The position numbers were made by a program, and so were the translations under genes. DNA of 36,697 nucleotides from an uncultured Clostridium sp. (GTDB lineage: Bacteria; Bacillota; Clostridia; TANB77; CAG-508). The DNA lies in contig CAKNIZ010000019.1 of NCBI GenBank assembly GCA_930980855.1, forward strand, positions 1 to 36,697, in the 5' to 3' direction. Shown piece by piece: positions 18,194 through 27,861 of this stretch. The notes below the pieces were generated by a model that did no database searches, was not told where the DNA came from, and saw only the letters and a program-made list of their open reading frames with translations. Numbering within the stretch: position 1 is the stretch's first letter; each line of letters opens with the position of its first letter.

Positions 18194-18233
18194 CTTTCAT
18201 GCAAAGTTCTTTTTAATTATATTTTATAGGCAC

Positions 18234-18272
18234 AAAAAAAAGAACAAGATATTTGATTTTAATATCTTGTTC
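18234..18272 (-). terminator. Strong intrinsic terminator directly after ftsL
   Basis: A perfect 12-bp stem (GAACAAGATATT, 18242-18253, with its complement at 18261-18272) has a 7-base loop and is followed by eight T on the minus strand. It starts at the base after the ftsL stop. A TATAAT at 18216-18221 just beyond it may be the -10 of a separate PBP promoter. Confidence 0.9.
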
Positions 18273-18767
18273 CTAATTTCCAAATAAATCGTTTATTAAT
18301 GCTTCCCACCAAGTTTCTGTTTCTGATGTTTCTACTTGCTCTGTTCCTGATTCTACGTAGTCTTCTTTTGGTAGGCTAACATATACTTTCTGATTATTAT
18401 CTAATTTCTTCATGCCTAGTTTTTCTTTTGCTTGTTGTTCTACATTATTTATATTTGTTCCTTTTTCAATACTTATCTGAAGCTGTGCGTTTTGTTTTTG
18501 TATTTCTGCTAAGTCTGATTTTAATGCTTCTTTTTCATTAAATCTCGTATTTATTAATGAGTATCTATAACTTATGGTTAATAAAATGGCAAAAGCTAGT
18601 CCTATTTCTATAATATATTTTGCCCTTTTTCTTGAGTATTCTACAGCTTTATCTTTATGTTTTTTTACATGTTTTTGAGTTTTTGTTTTCTTCCTAGGTT
18701 GCTCTTTTTCCTCATATACTGGGTCAATTTTTCTAGGGCTGGTTTCATACTCGTAATAATTAATCAT
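18273..18767 (-). CDS. ftsL: FtsL/DivIC-like cell division protein
   Basis: A 164-aa bitopic protein. A long basic cytoplasmic tail (residues 1-50, Lys/Arg rich) precedes one membrane helix (about 51-66, IIEIGLAFAILLTISY). A coiled-coil with the heptad-like EIQKQNAQLQISIEK stretch follows, then an acidic C-terminus. The sequence is typical of weakly conserved FtsL. The position between rsmH and the septal PBP gene is the strongest evidence. It would form the FtsL-DivIC-FtsQ scaffold that activates FtsW/FtsI. It starts 6 bases after rsmH with a GAGGTGA site. Confidence 0.85.
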   Translation of the reverse strand: MINYYEYETSPRKIDPVYEEKEQPRKKTKTQKHVKKHKDKAVEYSRKRAKYIIEIGLAFAILLTISYRYSLINTRFNEKEALKSDLAEIQKQNAQLQISIEKGTNINNVEQQAKEKLGMKKLDNNQKVYVSLPKEDYVESGTEQVETSETETWWEALINDLFGN

Positions 18768-18773
18768 AAGTTA

Positions 18774-19706
18774 TCACCTCTTTTCTCTTCTTTCAAAAAT
18801 CCTTAATTTTGCACTTTTAGATCTTGAATTGTTTTCTAATTCTTCTTTCGTAGCTTCTATTGGCTTTTTATTTATTATTTTTCCATATGATTTTGCACCA
18901 CATACACAATATGGTAAATCTTTTGGGCATGTACATTTTCCTTCTGCATCTATATATGCTTCTTTTACTGCTCTATCTTCTAAAGAATGGAATGTTATAA
19001 TGCATAGTCTTCCTTCATTTTTTAAGCACTCTATTGAATCTTGTACAGTTTTACGTAATGGTTCTATTTCATTATTTACTTCTATTCTTATTGCTTGAAA
19101 TGTTTTTTTAGCAGGATGTCCTTCTCTACTTGCTGGTACTGACTTCGCTATTATATCTGCTAATTGTTTTGTAGTTTCTATTGGATTTTTCATTCTTTCT
19201 ATACATATATTTTTAGCAATTTTTCTTGCAAACTTTTCTTCTCCATACTCATATATTATTTGTGATAATCGTTCTTCTTTATATTCGTTTATCACTTCAT
19301 ATGCTGAGAGTTTTTGAGTTCTATCCATTCTCATATCAAGCTTTTCATCGCCAGTATAACTAAATCCTCTTTTTTTCTCATCAATTTGATAAGATGATAT
19401 ACCTAAATCAAGCAATATTCCATCTACTTCATCTATTCCCAAGTCTTGCAGTATTTCTTTTATGTCATCATGATTTCCATGTATTAATTTATAATTACTA
19501 TATTCTTTGAGATTTTCTTTTGCGGCTTTTAATGCCTCTTCATCTCTATCTATTCCTATTAAAAAACCTTTTGGTGATAACCTTTTTATTATTTCTTTAC
19601 TATGCCCTGCCCCTCCAATGGTACCATCTACATATATGCCATCAGGCTTTATGTTAAGTCCGTCCATTGTTTCTTTTAATAGTACTGGTATATGCTTAAA
19701 TTCCAA
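18774..19706 (-). CDS. rsmH: 16S rRNA (cytosine-1402-N4)-methyltransferase
   Basis: RsmH (MraW) methylates N4 of C1402 in the ribosomal P site. The 310-aa protein begins with [13 protein letters not shown] and has the SAM-binding [10 protein letters not shown] loop near 30-40. It also shows [14 protein letters not shown] near 100, and the RRGFSY and [10 protein letters not shown] motifs of the family. The start is TTG at 19706 with an AAGGAGC site 7 bases upstream. It is separated from mraZ by about 260 bases of unusual repeat-rich DNA. Confidence 0.97.
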   Translation of the reverse strand: MEFKHIPVLLKETMDGLNIKPDGIYVDGTIGGAGHSKEIIKRLSPKGFLIGIDRDEEALKAAKENLKEYSNYKLIHGNHDDIKEILQDLGIDEVDGILLDLGISSYQIDEKKRGFSYTGDEKLDMRMDRTQKLSAYEVINEYKEERLSQIIYEYGEEKFARKIAKNICIERMKNPIETTKQLADIIAKSVPASREGHPAKKTFQAIRIEVNNEIEPLRKTVQDSIECLKNEGRLCIITFHSLEDRAVKEAYIDAEGKCTCPKDLPYCVCGAKSYGKIINKKPIEATKEELENNSRSKSAKLRIFERREKR

Positions 19707-19738
19707 TTAACTGCTCCTTATTTTTATAATAGCATAAG

Positions 19739-19761
19739 CAGTTGGCTAATTAAGCCAACTG
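19739..19761 (-). promoter_or_regulatory. Perfect hairpin in the rsmH leader
   Basis: CAGTTGGCT and AGCCAACTG form a 9-bp stem around a 5-base loop, about 20 bases before the rsmH ribosome site. No T-run follows on the minus strand, so it is more likely a processing or translational control element than a terminator. Confidence 0.5.
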
Positions 19762-19775
19762 TTGCTGCTGTATTA

Positions 19776-19940
19776 TCTTTTGTTGGTTTTCTTTTGTATA
19801 AAATTGGTATTTTTGCTGATTTTATCTTTGGTATACCTTACTCTTTAGTAAAATATATCTTTCTCTTATGTAATATCCTTATTCGGATTTTATCTTTTGT
19901 ATTTATTTTGTTCTTTTGTGTATTAAATCTTTTCTTTTGT
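19776..19940 (-). repeat. ACAAAAGA short direct repeats between mraZ and rsmH
   Basis: The octamer ACAAAAGA (minus strand) is perfect at 19776, 19790, 19893, 19912 and 19933. One-base or two-base variants lie at 19825, 19842 and 19864. Spacings are 14 to 35 bases. All minus-strand frames here are broken by stops. I see no gene in the 258-base gap 19707-19964; the repeats are its main feature. Confidence 0.6.
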
Positions 19941-19964
19941 AAAATTTATATAAACTTTTGCAAG

Positions 19965-20405
19965 TTATATACTAAGCATTCCAAGGCTTGCCATATTTTC
20001 AGCAATTTGGTCGGCAGAAAGATTTTCTTCACTATTGTAAACTTTCCATTTGTCCTTGTTCCAAATTTCAATTCTAGTTCCTACTCCTGTTATAACTGCA
20101 TCTTTTTCTAATGAAGCATATTCTCGTAGGTTTCCAGCTATTAGGAATCTTCCTTGTTTGTCTACTTCGCATTCTGTTGCCCCAGATAGGAAGAATCTTA
20201 CGAAGTCCCTGGCATTTTTATTGGTTAGTGGTAGTGTTTTTAATTTTTCTTCAAAGTTGTCCCATTCTTTTTTTGAAAATCCAAACAAGCATCCGTCTAG
20301 GCCTTTGGTAATAATAAACTTATCTCCAATGTCTTCTCTAATTTTTGCTGGCATTATTAATCTACCTTTAGCATCTAAAGAGTGTTCGAACTCTCCTATT
20401 AACAA
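19965..20405 (-). CDS. mraZ: Transcriptional regulator MraZ
   Basis: MraZ is the first gene of the dcw cluster and a DNA-binding autorepressor forming rings. The 146-aa protein has two SpoVT/AbrB-like repeats, each with a DxKGR motif: [16 protein letters not shown] near residues 9-24 and the second version [17 protein letters not shown] near 80-95. The start is TTG at 20405, giving [11 protein letters not shown], the usual family start. A GGGAG site lies 10 bases upstream. MraZ boxes and a consensus promoter directly precede it. Confidence 0.96.
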   Translation of the reverse strand: MLIGEFEHSLDAKGRLIMPAKIREDIGDKFIITKGLDGCLFGFSKKEWDNFEEKLKTLPLTNKNARDFVRFFLSGATECEVDKQGRFLIAGNLREYASLEKDAVITGVGTRIEIWNKDKWKVYNSEENLSADQIAENMASLGMLSI

Positions 20406-20432
20406 CTTTTACTCACTCCCTTCTATTATTCA

Positions 20433-20458
20433 CCACTTTGTGCCACTTCTCTCCACTT
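20433..20458 (-). promoter_or_regulatory. MraZ-binding boxes (mraZ operator)
   Basis: Three AAGTGG hexamers lie at 20453-20458, 20443-20448 and 20433-20438, spaced exactly 10 bases. This is one helical turn, as described for MraZ operators of the AAAGTGG type in other Firmicutes and Mollicutes. They lie just downstream of the -10, about at the transcription start, a position suited to autorepression. Confidence 0.85.
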
Positions 20459-20465
20459 CAATTAG

Positions 20466-20494
20466 ATTGTAATACAACAAAATAAAAAATGCAA
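20466..20494 (-). promoter_or_regulatory. Promoter of the mraZ operon
   Basis: TTGCAT (20489-20494) and TACAAT (20466-20471) are separated by 17 bases. The expected start is near 20459, at the first MraZ box. Confidence 0.8.
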
Positions 20495-20542
20495 TAGCTT
20501 TTTTAAATTTTTTTAAAAAAGTTTTGCACTTTTTATTCACAT

Positions 20543-21511
20543 TTATTGTCCAACTAATATTTTTTTCTGATCTGCTTTATCAAATAGTTCATCTCTATTT
20601 TTTCTTCTATCTATTACATATGTACTTCCAAATATGGTTTTTGCTAGATGTTTTACTGCTGCTCCTGCTTCACCTATTTCCAAAGTATTTTTAAATCTTT
20701 CACTTGTAACTTCCACAACTCCTACACTTATTGTGGTTAATGGAAATTGTTCCATTATTCCTTTTCTATTTTCTACTTCAATATACCCTCTTTCCACATC
20801 TTCTTTTGTGAAAAATTTTTCTATACATTTATCAAATTCTGCAATAATATTTTGACATATTTTTTCATAGTCTTCATCTTCTACAATAGCGACAAAGTCA
20901 TCTCCTCCAATATGTCCCACAAAATTTTCGTCATTTTTCATAACATACTTTGATATTAATCTAGCTGTAAATTTGATTATTTCATCACCATTAGAAAATC
21001 CATATGTATCATTGTATGCTTTGAAATTATCTAAATCTATATACATCATTGCATATTTTTCTTTATTAGTTAACCTCTTTTTCATTTCTGCTTGTATTTG
21101 TACATTTCCCGGCAAGCCCGTTAGTGGGCTTACCATTCTATTTCTATTTAGTAATTTCATGATATTCATTATCGTATAGTAAAGTATTTCATTATTTACT
21201 GGTGCATTTAAATATACTTCAACATCGTTTTTTAGTATTTCTATTATATGCTCTTGGTCTTTTTTTGAGGATATTACCACTATTGGAGTTATTGAATTAT
21301 CTTCATTTTCTTTAATTTCCTTAAATACTTCCTTAATATCTACAGTTAAGTTATCCTCATTTATAACTACTAAATCTGGAATATTAGTTAGTGCATCTTT
21401 TAGTTCATTCATTTTATAATTCTTAATTTTTATATTTTTTTCTTTTTTCATTATTTCTTTTAGCGAAATAATTAAGGTATCATCTTCATCTAATATATAT
21501 ATATTCTTCAT
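20543..21511 (-). CDS. GGDEF-domain protein with degenerate receiver
   Basis: A 322-aa cytoplasmic protein. Residues 1-118 resemble a response-regulator receiver: the acidic cluster DEDD at 8-11 is kept, but the usual phospho-Asp site reads VVIN at 48-51, so normal phosphorylation is doubtful. Residues 127-310 form a GGDEF domain with PLTGLPG, YIDLDNFKAYND, and the active loop GGDDF at 202-206, a variant of GGDEF. No RxxD inhibitory site precedes the loop. It may make c-di-GMP or only bind GTP. It follows an Ig-like membrane protein by 11 bases, probably in one operon, and mraZ comes next from its own promoter. Confidence 0.85.
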   Translation of the reverse strand: MKNIYILDEDDTLIISLKEIMKKEKNIKIKNYKMNELKDALTNIPDLVVINEDNLTVDIKEVFKEIKENEDNSITPIVVISSKKDQEHIIEILKNDVEVYLNAPVNNEILYYTIMNIMKLLNRNRMVSPLTGLPGNVQIQAEMKKRLTNKEKYAMMYIDLDNFKAYNDTYGFSNGDEIIKFTARLISKYVMKNDENFVGHIGGDDFVAIVEDEDYEKICQNIIAEFDKCIEKFFTKEDVERGYIEVENRKGIMEQFPLTTISVGVVEVTSERFKNTLEIGEAGAAVKHLAKTIFGSTYVIDRRKNRDELFDKADQKKILVGQ

Positions 21512-21522
21512 AATTACACCTC

Positions 21523-22482
21523 TTATAATGTTGCTGTGAAAGATTGCTCTTCTGAAAGGCCACTTAAGTTTGTTACTGTTATTGTTATTGTATGTGTTCC
21601 TGGAGTTATTTCTTGTTGAGCAGTAATTTCTTTTTCATTTATAGGTGTATCGCCTGTATCCGTAGTAACTCCATCTACTGTAATTGATATTTTTCCTATT
21701 CCTTCTTCGTCTTTAGCGTTTATTACTATGTTATTTCCTTCTGTTGTTACTGTAAATGTTGGTCCATTTGCCCCTTTTATTGTTTCTGTTTTAGTCTCTC
21801 TATTTCCATCATTATCTACGGCTACTATAGTTAGAGTATTTTCTCCTTTGATTGCAGGTATACTTGTTTGCAATGTCGTTTTATCTGCTTGAGTAGGGTC
21901 CATATCTATTCTTGTTTCTGCTTCATTATTCCAACGATATGTTATATATGCTACTTCTTTATCATCTTTTACTACTATATTTAACATGTTTCCTGTTGTA
22001 GATGGTATTTCAATTGTTGGTCCATTTTTTTCATTGATATATTGCTTTTGGAAGTCTTGTGTATTTCCATAGTAGTCTGTAACTGTCATATTTAAAATAT
22101 TATTTCCTTTTGGAATTTCCAATGTTAAGGATAATTGAATTGTTCCATTTCCAGGTACTACGGTTTCTTGTCCTTGCCCCCATTTATACACTAGCTGTTT
22201 AATTGGTTTTTCTCCTGTAATTTTTATTGTTGCTTTACTTCCGATGTTTTCTGCTGATACACTTATATTGTCCCTCTGTTCTGGCATCGAATTTATTATT
22301 CCATATACTGAATTTCCAATTAACGCTATTCCAAATAACATAATGAATATTGCAAATACTCGCAAAATAGAGTTGATACTCGCTTTGTCATTGTATTCTC
22401 TATATTTTGGCTCTTTATTGTTTATTTTATTGTTCTTATTGCCATCATTCATGTTTGATTGCATTGATAATATTTGATTCAT
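21523..22482 (-). CDS. Membrane-anchored extracellular protein with Ig-like repeats
   Basis: This 319-aa protein has a hydrophilic Asn/Lys-rich N-terminus, one membrane helix at about 41-62 (RVFAIFIMLFGIALIGNSVY), then three Ig-like beta domains (about 75-150, 155-230 and 235-319). Each has similar patterns such as NNILNMTVTDYYGNT, ENTLTIVAVDNDGN and THTITITVTNLSG. This suits a type II membrane protein exposing bacterial Ig-like domains outside the cell. No enzyme motif is seen. The start has a GAGGTG site 5 bases upstream. It is co-directional with the GGDEF gene 11 bases downstream, perhaps as sensor and output. Confidence 0.75.
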   Translation of the reverse strand: MNQILSMQSNMNDGNKNNKINNKEPKYREYNDKASINSILRVFAIFIMLFGIALIGNSVYGIINSMPEQRDNISVSAENIGSKATIKITGEKPIKQLVYKWGQGQETVVPGNGTIQLSLTLEIPKGNNILNMTVTDYYGNTQDFQKQYINEKNGPTIEIPSTTGNMLNIVVKDDKEVAYITYRWNNEAETRIDMDPTQADKTTLQTSIPAIKGENTLTIVAVDNDGNRETKTETIKGANGPTFTVTTEGNNIVINAKDEEGIGKISITVDGVTTDTGDTPINEKEITAQQEITPGTHTITITVTNLSGLSEEQSFTATL

Positions 22483-22606
22483 ATGTTCACCTCATACTTA
22501 ATTTTTTCTCTTATTATTATATCTATTTTGCATTATAGCATACGTTAATTTTAAAGTAAACGCTTTTTAGAATATTTTTACTAAGTTTTATATTTTTGTT
22601 TGAAGT

Positions 22607-22634
22607 GTAAAAAGCCACATTTAGTGGCTTTTTA
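22607..22634 (-). terminator. Intrinsic terminator of the large adhesin gene
   Basis: AAAAAGCCAC and GTGGCTTTTT surround a 5-base loop, immediately after the TAG stop. The same stem design follows the paralogue at 27862-27891. Confidence 0.9.
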
Positions 22635-25600
22635 CTATATTACATATTTTCTTATTAAGAATACTCCTCCAGCTATAATAGCAAGTGTTCCTGCTGTTAG
22701 TCCTATATATAGTGGCATGCTACCTGTTACCATTGTTAGTGCTACTGGTGCATCATCTATATCATCTTCTCCTTCTTCTTTGTTATTTGGAGTTGAGTCT
22801 ATATCTGGTGTATCACTTTCATTATAGTCTTCACTTATTTCTGCTGTATTTATCATTACTCCCATGTTTTCTTCATCATTTATCCATGTTAGTATTACTT
22901 CTACTGTAGCGCTTTCTCCTGGCTGTAATAATGTATCTTTTAATTGGTCTGTTACTATTTTTCCTTCTACTTCTCTCCACAATGGGTTATCTGCTTGATT
23001 GAATTCTAGTCCTTCTGGAATGTAGTCTGATATCTCTGTTGCGTATCCTGCTATTTCTCCTTCGTTTGTTATTCTTATTTGATATTTGAATTTTATTATT
23101 GTGTTGTCTATTCTATTTTGGTTTAAATCTACCTTTACTACTGGCTCTGGGTCTTGTTCTGCATAGTGTCCTGTATCTTTTACTTTTTCTACTCCATCTT
23201 CGATTACTATTACCTGACTTACCCATTTTCTTAATGCTAAATCAAAATACTGTACATAGATTTTTTCTATGTCTTGGTCATCTTCTCCGTCATTCCATTC
23301 GTCTGGTATTGAGTCTATATCTTCTACTTCATCTCCATTTTCATCAGCATCATCACTTATTTCTGCTTTGTTTATTATTATTCTATCCGATGTATTTGGC
23401 ATACCTACTTTAAATGCCACTCTTACATCTTTATAATCTGGTACTTCCATCGTTTCTGGGTCATATGCCTGTAGTAAGTTTTCTCCTGGTACACTTTCAT
23501 TTGCTTTTGATAGGTAATCACTTCTTATATATGCCGCTTCCTCTGCATTTTGTGTTTCATTTCCATTTGCATCTACTATTCTCCATCTATATTGTTGGTT
23601 AATTTCATGTTCTGGTAAGAATATTAATCCTTCTGGTACATCATCTTTTATTTCTTCTGCATATCCTGACATTGTACCTTCATTATATATTCTTATTGTA
23701 TAAATTACTATATCATTTTGGCATACTCTTACTGGATCTTTTGTATGATTGTATGTGAAACTTGTTATTTCTTTTCCGTCTTCTCCTATAGTTCCATATT
23801 TACTTGTATCTACTTGTGGTTCTCTATCTGTTATTTCTGTATTATTTACTCCTGTAATGAATTTTCTTAATGCTAAATCAAATTTTTCTAATACTACTTT
23901 TTCAAAGTCATCGTCATCTTCTTGTCCTGGGATGTATTCTTTGCCTGAATCTATTTCATCCTTTTTATAATCTGGTAAATCTTCATCTGATGGCAATTGT
24001 ACTTCATTTTCGTTATCTCTATCTGGTATATCTAAATCGTTTCTATAATCTGTTATTTCTGCTATATTTGTTATTTCTTTTAAATATGCTGCATCGTCTT
24101 TTACTTTGCATCTAATTTCTATCTCTGCATAATCTAGTGTTGTTCCATCTGGATTAAATTTTTCTATTAATGTGTCTTTTAGATATTCTGTTTCTATTGT
24201 TCTTTCATTTACTTGTATCCAACCATATTTTTTATTTAGCTCATCTTCTGGTAAGAATTCTAATTCTGGTGGTAAATGGTCTACTATTTTTTCTACATAT
24301 CCATCTACTTGTCCCTCATTATATACTCTTATTGTATATGTTACGATGTCTCCTGCTTTTACCTCTATTGGCTCTTTTATATGATTATATATTGCTGTTG
24401 TTTCTCCATTCTTTAGTGGTGTTACATCTACTTGTGGTATTCTATTTGTTATTTCTGTATCATTTACTCCTGTTATGAATTTTCTTAATGATACATCAAA
24501 GTATTTTCCTAGAATTACTAAATCTTCATAGTCGTCATCATCTTCATATCCTTTTCCTTCTTCTGATGTTCCTGGATTGTAGTTATTTTTTTGTTCATCT
24601 GTTAAATTACCTGGCTTAGAGTCTATATCTGCTGTGCTTCCTGTTATGTCTTCTGCTTTTGTTATTTCTGCTATATTTTTTAAGTTTTGGTCTTCGCCGG
24701 TGGCATTTTTACTTACTCTACATTCTATTTGTACATCTACATAGCTTATCTCATTATTTTCTACCCCTTTTATTAATGTATCTTGCATATATGTCGTTTT
24801 TACTGTTCTTCCTTCTTGTACCCATCCATATTTTGTATTTATCGTACTTTCTGTATCTGGTACTAGTTCTAGTCCTTCTGGTAAGTAGTCTGTTATTTCT
24901 TTTACATATCCATCTATTTTTCCTTCATTATACACTCTTATTGTATATATTACTCTATCTCCTGTTTCTACTACTAATGGTGTTTTTGTATGTGTTTTTT
25001 CTGCTGTTGTACCATTATCAAATTTTCCCTGTCCATTTAATAATTTTTCTTTTTCTGCATCTGTAATAACAGGTTCTCTACTTACATCTACATTTTCTCC
25101 GTTTATTTGAGTTATGAATTTTCTTAATGCTAAATCAAACTTTTGCTTTCTGTTGGCTACATTTATTGTTATTGTATTACTTGTTTCATCAAATGTTACT
25201 TCTGCATTTTGTGATATATTTTCCCAATTGCTTATTACATATTTTCCATTTGACTCTCCTGTTACAAGTTTTATTTGTATTGGTGCTTCTAATATTGGGT
25301 CATAACCTTCTGGTGCTTCTATTTCCTCTATACTTATATTTATTTCTTTTCCAGCTTCTAGAATTGGTTTAGCAATACTTATTAGTCCGCTTGCATCTGT
25401 TTCGTATTCCTGTTCTTCTCTTTCTATTGTTACTTTAAATCTAGCATTTTCTAGTTTCTTGTCTGGATTTGATTCATCGTATTTTACTAGTTTTATATTA
25501 TATGAGCCTTCTAATTTTGTATTGTCTATTACTATATTTACTGTATTTCCTTGTAAATTTGCGTTTGCACTTCCAGTTACTCCTGTTGCTACATAACTAT

Positions 25601-27773
25601 TTCCTGATTCTCCTTTTGTTACAGTTAATGTTATTACTTCATTATTTAGTATATATCCTTCTGGTGCCTCTATTTCCTGTATTTCTATTGTGTCCGGTGT
25701 GTCTGGATTTGTAATTACTATATTATTTATTTCTATTTCTCCGTTTGAATTTGTTGTGTATTCTTGTTGAAGTGCTGTTCCATTTATTTTAATACTAAAC
25801 TTTGCATTTTCTAATCTGTTAGAGTCTTTTCCATCTTGCTTTATTAATCTAAAATTATATGAGCCTGCTAATTTTGTATTATCTACCACTAAATTTACTG
25901 TATTTACTCCTGATGGGTCTGTAGTTAGATTTGCATTTGAACTTCCTGTTACATTGCTTGCTACATATTTTCCATCTTGCAAGCTTTTACTTATCGTTAA
26001 TGTTATAGTTTCTCCATTTAATATATATCCTTCTGGTGCATCTATTTCACGAATTACTATTGTGTCTTGTGTATTTGTACCTGTTATTTGTATATTATTT
26101 ATTTCTATTTCACCATTTTGGTTTGTTGTATATTCTTGTTCTTGTCCATTATTTATTCTTATACCAAATTTTGCATTTTCCAATTTAGTTAAATCGTTTG
26201 CATCCTGTTTTACAAGTTTAAATTTATATGAACCAGTTATTTTAGAGTTATTAACTACTAAGTTTACTGTGTTTCCTTGTAGGTTTGCATTTGGACTTCC
26301 CGTTACTCCTGTCGCTACATATTCTCCATTTTGTAATGCCTTATTTACAGTTAAAGTTATTACTTCATTATTTAGTATATATCCTTCTGGTGCCTCTGTT
26401 TCCTGTATAACTATTGTATCTGGATTTGTATTTGTTATTTCTATTCCTGTTATGTTTATTTCACCATTTTGATTTGTTGTATATTCCTGTGATGCTCCAT
26501 TATTTATTTTTACTGTGAATTTTGCACCTTGTAGTTTTGCACTATTATTTGCATCTTGTTTTATTAGTTTAAAATTATATTCTCCACTTGGTGCTGGCAT
26601 TTCTATTTCATCTTCTTCTACAAATGTATCTTTTACTGTTTCTACTATTACTACTGGTTGATTTATGCTTAAACTGCTTGCTCCTGTTGTCCACATTGTT
26701 TGTTCTGTTGTATAGCTTTCCGCTTCTATCTCTATTTTCATTCTTGATATATTTTCAGTCATTGGTATTTGAATATAGAAATTATTTCCTATTGTTGATT
26801 CTATTTTTTCACTTATACTTCCTGATGTTATTTCTTGTTGATTTTGATTTAGTATTTTTACATTACTTATTTCACTTGTTCCATTTGTTATTCTTGCTGT
26901 TAAAGTATAACTGCTTGTTCCTATTTCTTCAATTTTATATGGTCCTACTAAATAATTACTTCCACTTATTCTTGCTGTTGCACTTGTGCTATTTAAGCTA
27001 ATTGGACTTTGTTTTGCATCTTCATATGTGTATCCTCCTGCTACTGCTTCTATAGCTCCTTGCACTAAATAACTGTATATTAAATCTATTTCATTATCTA
27101 CAAAATCTAAGCCATATTTATCTATTAGAGATTGACCATCTACTTTTAATTCTAATCTATCATCATATTCGTTATGATAATCTCCACTTGGATTAGTAAA
27201 ATACCAAATTGCAACTTGTTGAATACATTCTAGTATATCTTCTATTTCGTCACCATATCTTGCTTCATCTCTTAGGAAACTATCTTCCCATATTCCTGCA
27301 TTATCCAATAGAGCTTTTTTTGATTCTTCTGCTAATCTAATTTCTTCTGATGTTGCACCATCTTTTGCTGGTATATATAAATGGTCTAATACCCATACTA
27401 GTTCATTGTATGTTGTCATGTCTGATGGTAATTGTCCTCTATATGGTGAGCCTATTGAGTTTGGATCTTTTATATCGAAATATTGAGTATATTCTATTAC
27501 ATTATTTTCATAGTTTTCTGATCCAAATCCTGGTCCTGCTTTAATACAATAAATACTACTTCCATCATCTCTTTCTGATTGTGATGAACTATATTTTACT
27601 ATTTTGAATATATTTTTATTATTAAATGAATAAGCTCCTGTATCTCTTGATGTAGACAGTCCTTTTAATCCTAAGTATAATGAGCCTGTAGCACCATAAC
27701 TACTGGCTGAGCCCAAAATTATTCCTATGCTTAAAATTATTATTAAAATTGATATTGCGATTTTATTTTTCAT
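22635..27773 (-). CDS. Large thioester/CnaB-repeat surface adhesin
   Basis: This 1712-aa secreted protein has, in order: a signal peptide (1-28); an N-terminal thioester domain with Cys76 in SIYCIKAGPGFGSE and the partner Gln185 in QQVAIWYFTNP; a beta domain; four CnaB/SpaA-type repeats (about 400-830), each with K at the start and an E-x-x-APEGY motif that can form internal isopeptide bonds; four DUF11-like repeats beginning FDLALRKFIT and containing YTIRVYNEG; and a C-terminal helix with RKYVI. Thioester domains bind host or surface amines covalently, so adhesion is likely. No LPXTG is present before the final helix. It is the second of two tandem paralogues, with a terminator between them. 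Confidence 0.9.
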   Translation of the reverse strand: MKNKIAISILIIILSIGIILGSASSYGATGSLYLGLKGLSTSRDTGAYSFNNKNIFKIVKYSSSQSERDDGSSIYCIKAGPGFGSENYENNVIEYTQYFDIKDPNSIGSPYRGQLPSDMTTYNELVWVLDHLYIPAKDGATSEEIRLAEESKKALLDNAGIWEDSFLRDEARYGDEIEDILECIQQVAIWYFTNPSGDYHNEYDDRLELKVDGQSLIDKYGLDFVDNEIDLIYSYLVQGAIEAVAGGYTYEDAKQSPISLNSTSATARISGSNYLVGPYKIEEIGTSSYTLTARITNGTSEISNVKILNQNQQEITSGSISEKIESTIGNNFYIQIPMTENISRMKIEIEAESYTTEQTMWTTGASSLSINQPVVIVETVKDTFVEEDEIEMPAPSGEYNFKLIKQDANNSAKLQGAKFTVKINNGASQEYTTNQNGEINITGIEITNTNPDTIVIQETEAPEGYILNNEVITLTVNKALQNGEYVATGVTGSPNANLQGNTVNLVVNNSKITGSYKFKLVKQDANDLTKLENAKFGIRINNGQEQEYTTNQNGEIEINNIQITGTNTQDTIVIREIDAPEGYILNGETITLTISKSLQDGKYVASNVTGSSNANLTTDPSGVNTVNLVVDNTKLAGSYNFRLIKQDGKDSNRLENAKFSIKINGTALQQEYTTNSNGEIEINNIVITNPDTPDTIEIQEIEAPEGYILNNEVITLTVTKGESGNSYVATGVTGSANANLQGNTVNIVIDNTKLEGSYNIKLVKYDESNPDKKLENARFKVTIEREEQEYETDASGLISIAKPILEAGKEINISIEEIEAPEGYDPILEAPIQIKLVTGESNGKYVISNWENISQNAEVTFDETSNTITINVANRKQKFDLALRKFITQINGENVDVSREPVITDAEKEKLLNGQGKFDNGTTAEKTHTKTPLVVETGDRVIYTIRVYNEGKIDGYVKEITDYLPEGLELVPDTESTINTKYGWVQEGRTVKTTYMQDTLIKGVENNEISYVDVQIECRVSKNATGEDQNLKNIAEITKAEDITGSTADIDSKPGNLTDEQKNNYNPGTSEEGKGYEDDDDYEDLVILGKYFDVSLRKFITGVNDTEITNRIPQVDVTPLKNGETTAIYNHIKEPIEVKAGDIVTYTIRVYNEGQVDGYVEKIVDHLPPELEFLPEDELNKKYGWIQVNERTIETEYLKDTLIEKFNPDGTTLDYAEIEIRCKVKDDAAYLKEITNIAEITDYRNDLDIPDRDNENEVQLPSDEDLPDYKKDEIDSGKEYIPGQEDDDDFEKVVLEKFDLALRKFITGVNNTEITDREPQVDTSKYGTIGEDGKEITSFTYNHTKDPVRVCQNDIVIYTIRIYNEGTMSGYAEEIKDDVPEGLIFLPEHEINQQYRWRIVDANGNETQNAEEAAYIRSDYLSKANESVPGENLLQAYDPETMEVPDYKDVRVAFKVGMPNTSDRIIINKAEISDDADENGDEVEDIDSIPDEWNDGEDDQDIEKIYVQYFDLALRKWVSQVIVIEDGVEKVKDTGHYAEQDPEPVVKVDLNQNRIDNTIIKFKYQIRITNEGEIAGYATEISDYIPEGLEFNQADNPLWREVEGKIVTDQLKDTLLQPGESATVEVILTWINDEENMGVMINTAEISEDYNESDTPDIDSTPNNKEEGEDDIDDAPVALTMVTGSMPLYIGLTAGTLAIIAGGVFLIRKYVI
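22701..23196. repeat. 496-bp block identical to 27960-28455
   Basis: Line-by-line comparison shows no mismatch over 496 bases, at a constant offset of 5259. It covers the last DUF11-like repeat and C-terminal anchor coding region of the two adhesins. Divergence is visible directly outside the block, including third codon positions. Confidence 0.9.
23568..23843. repeat. 276-bp block identical to 28827-29102
   Basis: A second fully identical block between the two adhesin genes at the same 5259 offset, in the third DUF11-like repeat. The stretch between it and the 496-bp block has many differences, so the identity is patchy. Confidence 0.88.
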
Positions 27774-27861
27774 AACTATCCCTTCTTTTACATTTTCCCT
27801 CTTTTTATTATATTATATACTATATATCAACAAAATAATTTTTTCAATAGGTTTGTGCCGA

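Noticed and set aside
18034..18204. N-terminal extension of the septal PBP by 57 codons
   Set aside because: It reads through the palindromic repeat and has no ribosome site; the ATG at 18033 has GAAAGGA and starts just before the membrane helix.
19692..20111. Plus-strand 139-codon hydrophobic frame between rsmH and mraZ
   Set aside because: It has no ribosome site, overlaps mraZ in antisense, and its hydrophobic look comes from T-rich DNA.
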